In this document: in pieces, positions 18,490 to 30,009 of the stretch | How the letters are laid out: every line of letters begins with the position of its first letter | Position numbering within the stretch: the first letter of the stretch is position 1 | NCBI GenBank assembly: GCA_963575745.1 | Contig: CAUYUJ010018872.1 | Span: forward strand, 129,368-193,367 | DNA: 64,000 nucleotides | Origin: Prorocentrum cordatum | Lineage: Eukaryota > Sar > Dinophyceae > Prorocentrales > Prorocentraceae | Reading direction: 5' to 3' | Translations under genes and position numbers: made by a program | The notes under the pieces: model-generated | What the model was told of the DNA's origin: nothing | Databases searched by the model: none | What the model saw: the letters and a program-made list of their open reading frames with translations, nothing else

Positions 18490-19829
18490 CTGGGCGCGAC
18501 CGCGCGAGCACTCGCGCATTTGCACTCCTGGCAAGTCGACCCCCCCCCCCCCCCCCCCCCCCTCCCGCGCCAACCCGCCCCGCCCCAATAACGCTGCCCT
18601 TCCCGCCGCCTCCCGCTGCCGCCCTGGCTCGAGCGAAAGGCGGGGGGCGTGGGCGGCGGCGGGGTCGGCGTGCGAAGGGGGATCGGGCGCGGGGGGGCGG
18701 TGGCTCGACTTCCCTGGGGCGGCGCCGCCGCCGCGATCCTCCACTCCTCATGACCGTCGGGCATATCCGACCAACCCTTGAGGGCCTGAGCGGTTGCCTG
18801 CTCTGTCCATGCCTATTATTCCCCTTCGGGGGGGGGGGGGGGGGGGCGCTGCCATTAGCGATCTTGACGGGGGGGCCCCGCATGGAGCTGCGATGCCCAA
18901 AATCTGCCCATGGGACATGCACTGTTTCACACCGCCAAGGGGCGAAGCCGTTATGGGTTAGCTTTTGCGCACGCCTCATGAGGATCGCAATCCCGACCCT
19001 GGGCCAACTTTTAGGCGGGGCCCCCTAAAGGCCACAGGGGAGGTCCCTTCCGCGCGAGCGGGCTCGCATGGAATGCCCCATGAGGGTCATTCCGTTCGAG
19101 CGGGCTCGCCAGTGCCGATATACGTTGGAACCCCCTTCCACGCGAGCGGGCTCGTATGAAATGCCCGGGGATGATGATCATGATGTGCGTCTGTGTGGGT
19201 GTGTGTGTGTGTGTGCGCGTGTGTGCGCGCGTGTTTGCGCGCGCGCGCGCGGCCGGGCGCGGGCGCGCGCGGCCCGCGGCCGTCCAGAGAAAAACAAGGG
19301 CCCCACTTAGGATGCGGGGACATAGACATTCCTTAATGATTGACTGGTCGTCGTCGCTGTCCTCGCCCCGTCCCCCTGTCTCCCCCTCCCCCCCTTCCTC
19401 CCCCCCCCCTCCCCCTCCTCCTTCTCCTCCTCCCCTTGCCCCCCCCCCCCCCCATCCCCCATCCCCCGTCCTCCCCCCTCCTCCGCCCCCCCCCCTCCTC
19501 TTCCTCCTTCTCCTGCTCCTGTCCCGCCCCATCCTGCCCCCGCGGCCCAGCGCCGGCCCTCGGGGCCCGCGCGCCAGCGCTGGCCAGAGGTCCGATAAAC
19601 CCACCGTGGGCCCCGTAGGCTGCTGGCTGTCGGCCCCTCTCCTCTGCGGGGGCCTCCCGCGGCGCCTCCACTCGCCCCCCCCCCCCCCCCCCGCGCCGCC
19701 CCTCCGACCCGCTCCCCACCCCAAGGAGGGGCAGGGGTGTAGGAGGAGGAGCAGGAGCAGGAGGAGGAGGAGAAGGAGGTGGAAGAGGGGGGGGGGGATA
19801 ATCCCGAGCGTAAGCATGATTAGAACGAG
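18490..19829 (-). other. Low-complexity block inside gene B (intron or insertion)
   Basis: C20 (18540-18560), TCC- and CCCC-rich tracts (19355-19520, 19675-19690), a TG/CG-rich tract (19195-19275) and four copies of CGAGCGGGCTCG (19055, 19097, 19143, 19826). On the minus strand the last copy lies at the end of part 2. The part 3 side has ...CCCAGCACTAG before the coding sequence, an AG that could be an acceptor; a non-GT donor such as GCGAG would be needed, which dinoflagellates tolerate. Splicing is unproven. Confidence 0.45.
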
Positions 19830-20252
19830 CGGGCTCGCAGCCCCAATGGCAGCGATGAGAGGCTTCATCGGGGGCGCGCAAGAGTGCGCCGGGCAATTCA
19901 TGTCCAAGAGGCTGATCTTGGATCTGTCGGGCACGGCCAGTGCGTCGTGGGATTGCCGCTCCAACGCGACGAGGCACTCATTCAACAGCAAGTTGTCTTT
20001 CATGAAAACCAAAGTCCGCCAAGTGTCGCGGCCGGCGAGGGTGGCGACGAGCTGTCGAGACGCATCCAACTTCGAGCCCGAGTCGCCCATGCGGACGGCT
20101 TGCCAGTCTACCCACCTGCTGTAGATCGTCGTGGCGTTGGCGATCGGCAGCACCGTAGATGGGGTATGGACGAGCCCAGCGCAGAGCGACACGCAGCCTC
20201 GCTCTGTAGGCCGTGACGAAAATATTTCCTGAACGCTATTCATAACAGGCAT
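19830..20252 (-). CDS. Gene B part 2
   Basis: Reads MNSVQEIFSSRPTERG through IYSRWVDWQAVRMGD and LLLNECLVALERQSH to PPMKPLIAAIGAA. Protein-like sequence stops about where CGAGCCCGCTCG appears and Pro/Gly low complexity begins. No domain recognised. Confidence 0.5.
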
Positions 20253-20254
20253 GC

Positions 20255-20914
20255 TGATGTTTTTGCTCCTTTCGTTTCGGACGCCTTCGCAAATCTCTCA
20301 TTGAACTGGTCAAACTGGGGAAGGTCAATCTGCTGGCGTACCCCTTCGAGGCGAACCCACATCGAAGCGTCGCCCATCTGGCTGGCGGACCACGCGTGGT
20401 CAACTTCAGGTGCCGTAAAAGACCGAGCCAATTGATTACATTGGGCACGAACGTGGCTAACAATACCCCTGTCTATCAACGCGTCCGCGGCAGATGTGGA
20501 TTCCCCAAGCTTGACGCCGAAAAACAACGAGCCGTCGACCATGAACTGCAACCCATTGTCTCTAGCATCGCCGCAGGTACCAGACGGCTGCGCATACCCG
20601 AGGGCACGGGATGTCCTCGCAGCGATGCTCGGATTCAGCGCCTCAGAGGAGGCCGGCAATATTCTACACTGTCGGTCTCGCGACCGTCTGGCCATGGCAA
20701 GCTCATGGTTCTTCTTCTGCTCAGGTGTGAGCCTGTAGTTCAAAGGCTTGCCGCGAACGCCCAGCCCGCGCCCGATGCGACCGCCTCCTCTGCCACGGCC
20801 ACGGCCCCGACCAGCGGGGGGCGCAGCTGGCGGCGGAGGGGCTGGCGGCTCGGCCGCCGCGGCGTCGCCTGCATCCGCGTCGCCCGCTGGGGCGCCGAGC
20901 AGAAACTCAAACAT
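20255..20914 (-). CDS. Gene B part 1: RG-rich N-terminal region
   Basis: Starts MFEFLLGAPAGDADAG at ATG 20914. A Pro/Ala stretch is followed by an RGRGRG tract (about 20800-20830), an RGG-box-like signature often seen in RNA-binding proteins. Then comes LNYRLTPEQKKNHELAMARR, a basic helix-like segment, and a globular-looking region ending near FNERFAKASETKG. The frame moves by one base near 20250. A TTG at 20938 falls inside the leader remnant and is not the start. Confidence 0.55.
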
Positions 20915-20920
20915 GCGTGG

Positions 20921-20942
20921 CTTGAGCACAAATGGCAACGGA
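20921..20942 (-). other. Relict dinoflagellate spliced leader at the gene B start
   Basis: On the minus strand the 22 bases match the dinoflagellate spliced leader at 19 positions (differences at positions 6, 14 and 15). The run begins CCGT, includes GCCATTT and ends GCTCAAG. ATG follows six bases later. Genomic leader remnants next to start codons are a known mark of recycled cDNAs in dinoflagellates. Confidence 0.7.
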
Positions 20943-21925
20943 CGACAGGCTGAGACCCCCCAGAGGCCTCCATCAGAAGGCCCCCAAAGTGCCGCCCAAG
21001 ATCATCAATAGAACCCTGCAGGCCTTGTTTGCACAATATATGTGGTATACACCAAGAGGCGACGACAAAGGACCGTGGGACAACCGTGAAACATCGGCAA
21101 CGGGTTGGGTGATTGCAGTGGTGGCAGACGCAAACAAACAATCGCAATTTCCAGTTTGGGCGCGGTATATCATTTGAATTCAGCGCATCTGCGTTCCTGG
21201 CGCGGCGGTGGCACGTCGCCGCATCTTTTGGAAAAAGGGTCGGTGCAAGGAGGGGTGGGGGGGGGGCTGGGGAACAATGGTGATGATGAGAAGGAGGTTT
21301 CGCATCTCGTCATGTTTCTTTGCTGCCCGACGTCCTCGCCCGACCGACCAACTGGCATTGCCCGAACAACTATTCTTCAGGAGTCCGCAACGCAAACCAG
21401 ATCCCTGTTTAAAGCACAGTTGAAGACTTCGTATCACCATGTATCGACGTTTTTTCGTCGGTCAGCTGAACTCAACACACTTCGGGTCTACTATCTCAAA
21501 GGGGCGCGTGGCGGAGATCACGCATCTTGGATTTGGAATTGTTTTCGGAGAACGCCCAGCGCTGGTTTCTGCCGCGCAAGTGTGAAATCACCCAAGAGGC
21601 AGCCGCGCACCTTCGATCCGATTCATACTGTCATCCCCTGAAGCATTGACGGCGTTGAACGTCGCGAGGCGTGCGCGGGCGAATCCGTCGCGCTTACTAG
21701 TGGCGCCAATGCGGACATGCAAACGCATTGCAAAACAATGCTTAGACATTTGCTTGCGCTTCTATGATTATGACATTAGTACTACTATAGTTGCGCACAT
21801 ACATTCACTATCTCTGCCATATTACATTGTTAATGGCGGCAGAAAGAATCAAAGTATAACTATACGACCACCCTTCGGGCGATAAAGAGGTCTGGGGGAG
21901 GAACCAACGTCTCACGCAATCGAAT
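20943..21925. other. Unassigned DNA upstream of gene B
   Basis: No supported gene. A minus-strand reading over 20960-21050 (GLQGSIDDLGRHFGGLLM) looks somewhat protein-like but lies upstream of the leader remnant. Confidence 0.4.
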
Positions 21926-21929
21926 TCAC

Positions 21930-22020
21930 CATCGATCTCATGATCAATCTTACGATCGATCTCAGTATCGATCCCGCTATCGATCTTAAGATCGATCACG
22001 CGATCGACCTCAATGCCAAC
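21930..22020. repeat. ATCGAT-rich degenerate tandem
   Basis: GATCGATC-containing units of about 16 bp, strongly self-complementary. Confidence 0.7.
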
Positions 22021-22059
22021 GTGCTCCCCACAATTCCTGCCAGCTCGGAGCAGGAGCAT

Positions 22060-23330
22060 ACTCCCGGGTGGGACGGGGGAGGGGGGGACGGCGCCAGCCC
22101 GTCCCCCGTCCCGCATGGGAGTAGGCTCTAACCATGGCGGTAGGCTCAAAATGCGAGTAGACTCCAACTGGAAGTAGGCTCCAACGAGCAGCAGGTTCCT
22201 AATGGCAGTAGGCTCCGACTGCGAGTAAGCTCCAACTGGGAGTAGGAGCCTACTGTCCAGGGAGTTGGAACCCACTCACCTGGGTGTAGGCTCCAACTGC
22301 CAGTAGGCTCCAGCTGGAAGTAGGCTCCAAGTGGCACTAGGCTCCAACTGGCAGTAGGCTCCTACAGTTACAGGCAGTAGGTTCCAACTGGGAATAGGCT
22401 CCAACTGGGAGGAGGCTCCAACTGGATGTAGGCTCCAACTGGCAGTAGTCTCCAACTCAGAGTAGGCTCCAACTGGCAGTAGGCTCCTACAGTTTCAGGG
22501 AGGAGGCTCCACCTGGGAGTAGGCTATAACTCCCAAGGGAGTAGCAGTCTTCACCCTACGTGGCGGCGCCACCCCGTCCCCCGTCCCGCCCGTGAGTCAG
22601 TTCCGACAAGCAGAAGGCTCCAACCGGCAGTAGGCTCCAACTGGGAGTAGGCGCCTACTGTCCGGGGAGTGGGGTCCTTCTCCATATGCAGTAGTCTCAG
22701 CTGGCAGTAGGCTCCAGCTGGGAGTATGCTCCAGCTGGCAGTAGGCTCTAGCTCCAGCTGGGAGTAGGCGCCTACTGTCCGGGGAGTGGGCTCCTACTCT
22801 ACTGGGAGCAGGCTCCAACTGCCAGCAGGCTCCAACTGGGAGTAGGCTCACACCAGCAGTAGGCTACAACAGGGAGTAGGCTCCAACTGGGAGTGGGCTC
22901 CAACTGGCAGTAGCCTCCAACTGGCACCAGGAGTCTACTGGCAGTAGGAGCCTACTGTCCAGGGAGTGGGAGCCTACGCACCACGGGACGGCGCCATCCC
23001 GTCCCTCATCCCGCCCAGGAGTAGGCTCCAACTGGCAGTAGCTTCCAACTGAGAATAGGCTCCAACTGGGAGTAAGCTCCAACTGGCAATATGCTCCAAC
23101 TGGGAGTAAGCTCCAACTGGTGGAAAGCTCCTTCCGGGAGGAGGCTTCTACTGGCAGTAGGAGCCTACTTCCAGTAGGGTAGGCGCCTACTGTCCAGGGA
23201 GTAGGCTCCTACTCCACTGGCAGTAAGCTCCAACTGGCGGTAGGCTTCAACTGGGAGTGGGCTCCAACTGGGAGTAGGCTCCAACTGGCAGCAGGCTACA
23301 GCTGAGAGCAGGCTCCGACTCACCGTAGGA
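22060..23330. repeat. 17-bp minisatellite (TAGGCTCCAACTGGCAG) with higher-order structure
   Basis: About 60 degenerate 17-bp units. A GC-rich spacer with GACGGCGCCA and CCCGTCCC recurs near 22085, 22565 and 22985, giving a 420-480-bp higher-order unit. Palindromes such as GTAGGCGCCTAC occur. Confidence 0.9.
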
Positions 23331-25050
23331 CAGCACTGGGTACCATCGGGACACCACGGCTGGACACCCCCGGTCACCGCCGCCGAACCCAGGGGGGGGA
23401 GCGGTCTTTTGGCCGGGCGGCGCCCCTAGTTGGATCTCCGCCTGGCTCGCACGCACGACGCGAACACGAATCCGAGACCGATTTCCCGGTGGGGTGTCTC
23501 CGTCTCACTGGGATCTCACCCCCTCGCCTCCGATCAGTCCTGCTTGCTGTCCATTGTCATCATGACAAGTACTGTCGTTGCGTGGCGGATTTGCATATCG
23601 ATCCCGCCAGTGGCGGATACAACGCGTGTTTATTCGTTCGCTACACACAGTATGCTCGAGTGGCGACCTTGCACATGTACTTACTTATGTGGTACCATAA
23701 GCACACCGACTCTCGCGGGAAGATGCCCTCGAACAACATAAGTATAACGTAAACGGCACATTATACTGTTCAGACTCCCCCACCGTCGAATCTCATCCTC
23801 CTCAATCAACCCTTTATCCCAATCATCCTCATCTTCCTTTCTTCTTATCCTGAATCCTCCCCCTATTTCCTCCATCCATCTCAGCTTCCGTAGCCCTCCC
23901 CAAAATTCCTCGTCTGCAACATTCCTCGAGCGCCTCCCTAACCTTCCCATTTCTCCCACCCTCTCACCATGTGCTCCTCCGCCCCCCGTATACGAACACT
24001 CGTTCACCCTCATCCTCACGAATTTACTTCAGCACTGCTCCTCAAGGAGGGGGAGAGATGACGGCAGATAAAATGGGATGGAGGATGGGGGTTGAAGTCA
24101 GAAGAGGCGCTCTGAAGGGTGCAATATCATTCCTGCGTCGAGTCCCACTTGAGCGCCCGGGGGGAAGCGAGAGCGTGGAGCAGATGGCCGCGAGGCCGCC
24201 TTGACCAGCTTCTGTACCACGTGGTTGCCCTGCGGCGACCTCGCTGCGAGAGCATCAGGCTGCGGCAGCACAGCGGCAAAAGCGGCCCTTGTCACACGTA
24301 CGAGTAACAAAGCCGCAGGCAGACAGCACACAGCACATCAGCAAGGCTTTACGCCGCATGCAGCAGAATGCATAACTGAGCACGCTCACGCAGTATAGCG
24401 CACCCTGGACCGAATCTATGGGGGCCTTCTCTGCCCCCATTGCAGCGCTAGCTTCGGATCGACAAGCCGACATCGCATCGGCGGAGAGCCAAAAGAATCA
24501 GAAGGAGACTCAGAAAACGCGAATCGGGACGGGCCGGAATCGGTCTCAGAACTTCGCTCGCGCCTCGGACCAAACCCGAAGTCAACAGTCATCCGTCATG
24601 GGGATGCCGACACCATTCCCCGACTTTGTGGGGTGTTCGACTAGGCAGGCCAGAAATTGGTACCAAACTCATGGATATACGATGGGAGTGCGCCAAGCAC
24701 CGATGGGGGGACCGCACCGACGATAGACCCCCAGGGCGCATCCCCGAGCCCTGCTTCTGTTCTGAGTGTCACTTTTTGTGTTGGGGGGGGAGACCTCGTG
24801 ACCTGGGGGCGGATATCCGCCTGTGAAGCTGCGCTGTGCCACAACCGAAATCAAGATCGATTGTGCTCCCAGACTCCCGTTCATGTCCGCTCTTGCCTCC
24901 GTCCGCGCAGCTACCTGGCGATGAAGCGCGCCTCCAAGCGCGCAACATAGCTCCCCAACCTATTATCCCGGGTCGAGGGTTCACATGCCCCCTCCCCCCT
25001 CCCCAGATGGGATGGGTCCTAGGGCTCACAGGCCCGCCCCCCCAAGATGA
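23331..25050. other. Unassigned DNA
   Basis: No supported gene. 23780-23970 is CT-rich. Small ORFs here lack protein-like composition or continuity. Confidence 0.4.
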
Positions 25051-25059
25051 GATGGGGGG

Positions 25060-25375
25060 GAATGACGACGCCGACGCCGACGACTACGCCCGATGCCGAA
25101 GCCGACGCCGACGACAACAACGACGGCGCCGCCGCCGCCGAAGCCGACGCCGACGCCGCCAACGCCGACGCCGACGCCGACGCAGACGCCGACACCGACA
25201 CCGCCGCGGACGCCGACGCAGACGCCTACGCCAAAGCCGCCGACGCCGGCGCCGGCGCCGGCGCCAACGCTGCCGACGCCGCCGATGACAACGATGACGA
25301 TGACGACGACGACGACAACGACGACGACGACGGACGATGGACGATGGACCACGCACGACGACGACAACGATGAAG
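25060..25375. repeat. GACGCC/GACGAC microsatellite
   Basis: Irregular GAC and GCC trinucleotides giving Asp-Ala, Thr-Pro and Arg-rich spurious ORFs. Confidence 0.9.
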
Positions 25376-26270
25376 CACCCCACACCCACAGGGGGAGGGC
25401 GGGGGATGCACCGGCACCCTCCACCACGCCACGCCAACAGGGCCACGACCACAAGGGGGGGAACGATCCCCTTCGCGAGGCCTTCGCGAGGCTCACGAGG
25501 GTACTGGTCGAGTGGGGGGGGCAACCCTGGATCATCTATACCCAAGATTTCCGTGTTCTCGATCTCTTGGACTCCGATCAACCAAGTCGCATTCGAAGAC
25601 CTCGCTGAAGTAGGGCCCTTTGAACCAGCATCGAACGCGCTGCGGCGGTGACGGGCGGCAGGTGGCAGCGGCGGGCGGCAGCGAGCGCAGAGGAGATCGC
25701 AGCGGTGGCGGCGGCGGGCGGGATGCCGCAGGAGGGGCCCCGCGGGGCTCGGGGGCAAACCCTCGTCGACTCCTCCTCCTCCGCCTCTTCCTCCTCCTCC
25801 TCCGCCTCCTCCGCCTCCTCCTCGTCCTCCTCCTCCTCCTCTTCCCCCTCGTCCTCGTCCTCCTCATCCTCCTCATCCTCCTTCTCCTCCTCCTCCTCGT
25901 TATCATCGTGTCGACTCCGAGGGGTGTGGCTTGCAGAGGGCGCTGCCTGCAACCCGCGCCCTGGGGGTGGCGGGGCGACGGCATCTCGACAGAGATCCCC
26001 GTCGCGCCCAGGCGAAGGCTCACCAAGGGTGGTGACAGGAGTCGGCTTGCAGGGGGAGGCGGGCGCACGGAAGGCGGGCGGAGGTGTCGCTGGCGCCATG
26101 CGTCCCCAAGGAGCTCCATGTTGGATTTCCATGACTGCGTCGGGCGCGCGCGCGTTACTTGTCCGCGCGCTCATTTTCCAGCTTCTTAATATAGGGGGGC
26201 ACCACCGTGGTGCTCCCCTGAAGCCCCAACGGCGCCGATCGCAAACTGCACCCTGGCGTGACCACATCCA
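25376..26270. other. Unassigned DNA with a TCC tract
   Basis: 25765-25915 is TCC/TCG microsatellite. The rest is GC-rich without a supported gene. Confidence 0.5.
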
Positions 26271-26273
26271 CTG

Positions 26274-26453
26274 TACAGTGGAGGCCAGTCCACAAGACAC
26301 CTTCCACGAGAAGCCCAGCCTTGAGACCCCAGGGCGTCCATCGCTTTCTGGTTTGGAGACGTCACGCTTCCGCAGCAGAACCATCGAAACCCGAGGAACC
26401 CAGGGCACCCTGGAGGCAAGCAGGGTGTTTCTTGACATGGGCCCCCACTGCAC
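26274..26453. repeat. Short dispersed element S, copy 1
   Basis: 180 bp starting TACAGTGG and ending CCCACTGCA. The interior shares AGGGCACCCTGGAGGCAAGC and GGGTGTTTCTTGAC with 37473-37649, and a weaker match with 28294-28476. The ends are near-complementary. Confidence 0.7.
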
Positions 26454-26579
26454 GTTCCTGCGAGGTCGTGACGTGGACGCCAGCGGAAGCGGGCATCGAC
26501 CACGACGTGCCTCAGGAGGACAGGGAAGGGGGGGCAGGGCTCAGTAGGAGGCAACATGCAAACCCTGCCCCACCACCCC

Positions 26580-26636
26580 GACCCAGGGCACCCTGGAGGC
26601 GAGCAGGGTGCTTCTTGGCACGGCCCCCACTGCGGT
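26580..26636. repeat. Element S, partial copy
   Basis: The right part only (CCCAGGGCACCCTGGAGGCG to CCCCCACTGC). Confidence 0.6.
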
Positions 26637-26639
26637 CTC

Positions 26640-27215
26640 GCCGAAGCCCGGGGTCCTCGCCCGCTGGGGCCCTGCAGCACCCCAGCGGGGTCCCCTAGAT
26701 TCGGAGGCGGCAAAGAGGGGGGGGGGTCTGGGATGGGTTGGGCGTATCTTAATGGGGGGTCATACCTGGGGAGGGGTCAGAAACGGTCCCCTTTCGTACC
26801 CCTTTCGGGCCCCTCCGGAGCCCTAGGGGGCTCGTTTAGGTACCTTTTAGGTACCTGTTGGGTACCTTTTCAGACCACCCTCGCCCCCCCCCCCCCCCCC
26901 CATTTACGACCCCCCCCATTACGCAACGCCCAAAGAGGGGGGGCGCAAATCATGGCCGGCGGCATGTGCGCGGCCCTGGGGGGGGGCAGGGACGTACTGA
27001 AATAAGAAGAGGCGCCGTGAAATCTGGGGAGATATCATGGCCCACGCCATGATATCCACCCCCCCCAGTCATCACCCCGCTCTTTGCCGCCCCCGATAGA
27101 TGGCCCGCGTGTGCCGGGTGGCTCCTTTTGTCACCTGTTCTGTGAAGGGCCAGTGTTCGTAAGGCCCACCATAAGGAGGCGGCCTTACGTTTTCCCCGGC
27201 TGCCCGGTGTTGCTC
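26640..27215. other. Unassigned GC-rich DNA
   Basis: G and C homopolymer runs (26888-26900, 27060-27066) and GGTACC-containing degenerate repeats near 26838-26870. No gene. Confidence 0.4.
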
Positions 27216-27303
27216 CTTGCCCTCCTTCCTCGGCTCCCTCCTCCTCCTTCCTCATCCTCCCTCCTCCTCCTCCTCCTCCTCCTCCTCCTCCTCCTCCTCC
27301 TCT
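27216..27303. repeat. TCC microsatellite
   Basis: Near-perfect TCC tandem over 27260-27303. Confidence 0.9.
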
Positions 27304-27407
27304 GGTCATACTCTTTCCCTTCCTTCCTCCCTTGGGTTCCCCGGGTCTCTGCCTTCCTCGGTTCCTGGGACTTGCTCATCGCCTTCCTTCCCCTCTGTGC
27401 CATGCAA

Positions 27408-27640
27408 GGCAACGCCAATCAATGCCAAGCAACGCCAAACAACGCCAAGCAATACCAAGCAACGCCAAGCAATGCCAATCAACGCCAAGCAGCACCAAGC
27501 AACGCCAAGCAATACCAAGCAACGCCAAGAAATGTCTAGCATCGCGAAGCAACGCCAAGCAACGCCATGCAGCAACACGCAACACCACGTAACGCCAAGC
27601 AAGGCAACGCAATGCCAATATATGCAAAGCAATGCCCTCA
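27408..27640. repeat. 10-11-bp minisatellite (CAACGCCAAG)
   Basis: About 22 units; the spacing varies between 10 and 11 bp. Confidence 0.9.
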
Positions 27641-28290
27641 CACGTCTCGTGTCGCCACACACCGAAGGCCCCAATGCAGGGTTCGCATGGTGGTGCCTCA
27701 CCCATGTCGACACACCCATCGCACGCTTTTTGGTCCCATAGGGAGCTCCCCGTCATTCGCCCCAGCTGCCTTGCGACACTCTCTCCTGCATATGGATGCA
27801 AGACCATGAAACACACACGCGAAAACAGCCAAGGGGATACCCAATCACCTCTGGATAACACCGTCCTGGCTGGCCTGGTAGGCCGCCTTGGAGGGAGAGG
27901 ATGACCGAGGGGGGCAGGAGTGAGGGGGCGGACGGCGAAGGGATGGAGGGCGATGAGGGAGTGCATGGGGCAGGATGGAGGGGTCTCCTCGCCTTCCATT
28001 CCCATGGATGGCGGGATGGGGGGAGAACAGCAAGCAACGTACGAAGACTTGCGGAGGTCCAGACAGCACAATGGCGACGGGCGCTTGCGCGCATGCGTGG
28101 TTGTCGGCGCGTGGTAGTGGGGGGATCGGGGTGCGCACAGAAGCAGCTTGCGCACGGAGCCCTTGATCGCATTTGCCACCTTCAGCTGCTCCTGGAGCGG
28201 CGCTGGAAGATCGGGCGGGCACGGGAGGGAGAGGAGGGGGGAGGGGAGGGGGGAAGGGCAAGCAAATCCCACCAGCCCTCCAGGCGCGAG
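27641..28290. other. Unassigned DNA
   Basis: No supported gene. 28200-28260 is GGGGA-rich. Confidence 0.4.
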
Positions 28291-28293
28291 TGG

Positions 28294-28476
28294 TACACAG
28301 TAGGAACTCGAACACAAGACAATTCCCACAAGACACCCAACCCTGGAGCCTCAGGATGTCCATTGTTTTTGCTATACCGAAATCAATGTTTCCATGGCAG
28401 CACCATCGACATCCAAATAAAACCTAGGACAACCTGGAGCCAAGCATTGTGTTTCGTGGCATGAGGTTCCACTGTA
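28294..28476. repeat. Element S, copy 2
   Basis: 183 bp starting TACACAGTAGG and ending TTCCACTGTA. It shares CCCACAAGACACCCAACCCT and CCATGGCAGCACCATCGA with the family. Confidence 0.65.
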
Positions 28477-28559
28477 GATCGCTTCCGCTTACAACCTCCC
28501 GCTTTCCTTTTCGGCAAGTGTTTGCCACGGTTCTTTCATGAGCAGATCCCCTGTCGGAA

Positions 28560-28815
28560 ACATGCATTGGAAACGCACTCTGCGACAAAATCTTGGAACA
28601 TGCCGGAGGGGGGCGCGAGCAAAGTGTGTTGTTTTTGTTGGTAGGGATCTCGAGGGTGCCGGCAGATGGCCTGCTGTGCGCATGGCCACCACCCCTGCCC
28701 CAACAAAAACGATGCACGTGCACTCCGCGGCTAACTCTGGGTCGTGCGCTGGCACCCCGCGATCACTTTGCATGGTTTTTGAACGGGACGGGGGGGGGGT
28801 GCTGGCATATGTAAA
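28560..28815. repeat. Dispersed repeat family T, first locus
   Basis: Contains GATGGCCTGCTGTGCGCATG, AACAAAAACGATGCACGTGC and CCGCGATCACTTTGCATGG, modules that recur at 29500-29640 and 36430-36800. Confidence 0.6.
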
Positions 28816-29138
28816 GGAGCCCAGTGACACACACAGAAATAGATACAAATCCCAGGATTCCCCATACTTTCCCATCTTTTCTATGCTTTCGTTTTCCCCC
28901 CCACTTCCAATACTTTCGTGGGCATCGACGATTCATTGTGTCTGTGTGTTTCGTTCCCTCCTGAATATGGCCTGCCGTGTGCAAACCCACCACACATCAT
29001 GATGGCCACTCCGCCGCGGTTGTTCGCTGGCGTCCGACGAAGACGGGGGGGGCGACGCGGCGCACCTCGCCCCGGCGTCGCGGGCCTGGGGCCCGCGTTT
29101 GTCCCGAAGCGGTGCCAATCCAAAGAAAACCGTGAATA

Positions 29139-29352
29139 TACGGTAGGTTCGTGCGGCGTCGGCGCGCGCAAAGGTCTTTGACACCGCGTCAATCGTTCAA
29201 CCTTGAATCGATCGCAACCTCGATCGTTCAAGGTTGACTTCAGTCGGGTCCAATGGCGAATCGTGTCCATCGGTGCTTCCGCGTCGCAGAATTCAACCTG
29301 GAACGCCTTCGCCAGCGTCGCCGGCGCGCCAACGCCGCATGAACCTACCGTA
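29139..29352. repeat. Foldback element with nested hairpin
   Basis: The outer arms TACGGTAGGTTC at the left and GAACCTACCGTA at the right extend with few mismatches for about 27 bp. Nested inside is TCAACCTTGAATCGATCG (29197-29214) with its complement at 29221-29237. TA at both ends could be a target duplication. No ORF. Confidence 0.7.
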
Positions 29353-29499
29353 CTGAGACTTCGGAACTATCGATGTGTTGGGAGGGGGCGAGAAGAAACC
29401 AAACGTCTTGCGTCCAGGCGTAAAGGCGGAAACAACGCTCACAGATACGCCCCCCCTCCTTTCCCCGACCGGCGTCCAACTGGGGACCTTTCGAACACG

Positions 29500-29640
29500 C
29501 CCCGCAATGCCAGTCACCATAACAATACAAAGCGCACGTCGCACCAATACTGGATCATGCGCGGACGCCCCCGCGATCACTTTGCTTTGGTTTTTGACAA
29601 GGACGTGCAAGCAAATTGCTGGCTGAGCGCACTGCCCCCC
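29500..29640. repeat. Family T, second locus
   Basis: Has AGCGCACGTCGCACCAAT, TGGATCATGCGCGGACGC and CGCGATCACTTTGC followed by TTTTTGACAAGGACG. Confidence 0.65.
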
Positions 29641-29739
29641 CCCAGCATCACTTGAAATTGCTCCTGCAGTAGGACCACGCAGGAATAATATGTTCAGCTT
29701 GGTTGGGGAATTTGTTCCTGCTCCCTCCTGTTTTCTCCT

Positions 29740-29860
29740 AGACCTCCTCCTGCCTCATCCTCCTGCCTCCTTTTCCTGTCTCCTCCTCGTCCTCCTCCTC
29801 GTCCCTTTCCTCCTCCTCCTCCTCCTCCTCCTCCTCCTCCTCTTCCTCCTCCACAGACCG
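29740..29860. repeat. TCC/CTCC microsatellite
   Basis: Pure TCC between 29808 and 29850. Confidence 0.9.
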
Positions 29861-30009
29861 TTGGGACAACTCCGTGGGCCGCTGGGGCGAGCACGCCGTC
29901 GGGACAACCCCGCGGGCCTCGAGCTTGGCGCCGCCACGCTCAGTCGGGAGGCATTGCAAAGCAAGACTAGCTCTGCCGCGAGCTCCGCCACAGCCCTGGC
30001 GCTCGCAAC

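Larger units (their letters stand above)
15969..20914 (-). pseudogene. Gene B: leader-bearing retrocopy, frame-broken and interrupted
   Basis: A relict spliced leader (20921-20942) is followed six bases later by ATG 20914. The protein path then runs through at least six minus-strand segments with one-base frame changes, one in-frame TAG (16646-16648), and a low-complexity block of about 1.3 kb (18490-19829). It ends in an Asp/Glu/Gly-rich tail and TGA at 15969-15971. No known domain recognised. The leader remnant implies that an mRNA-derived copy was reinserted. Breaks may be decay or sequencing indels; the block may be an intron or an insertion. The parts are listed separately. Confidence 0.6.

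Noticed and set aside
18484-19620. Pro-, Gly- and Ser-rich ORFs over the gene B interruption
   Set aside because: They derive from poly-C and TCC tracts.
22060-23330. CRISPR-like array
   Set aside because: 17-bp units without spacers of constant length; eukaryotic context.
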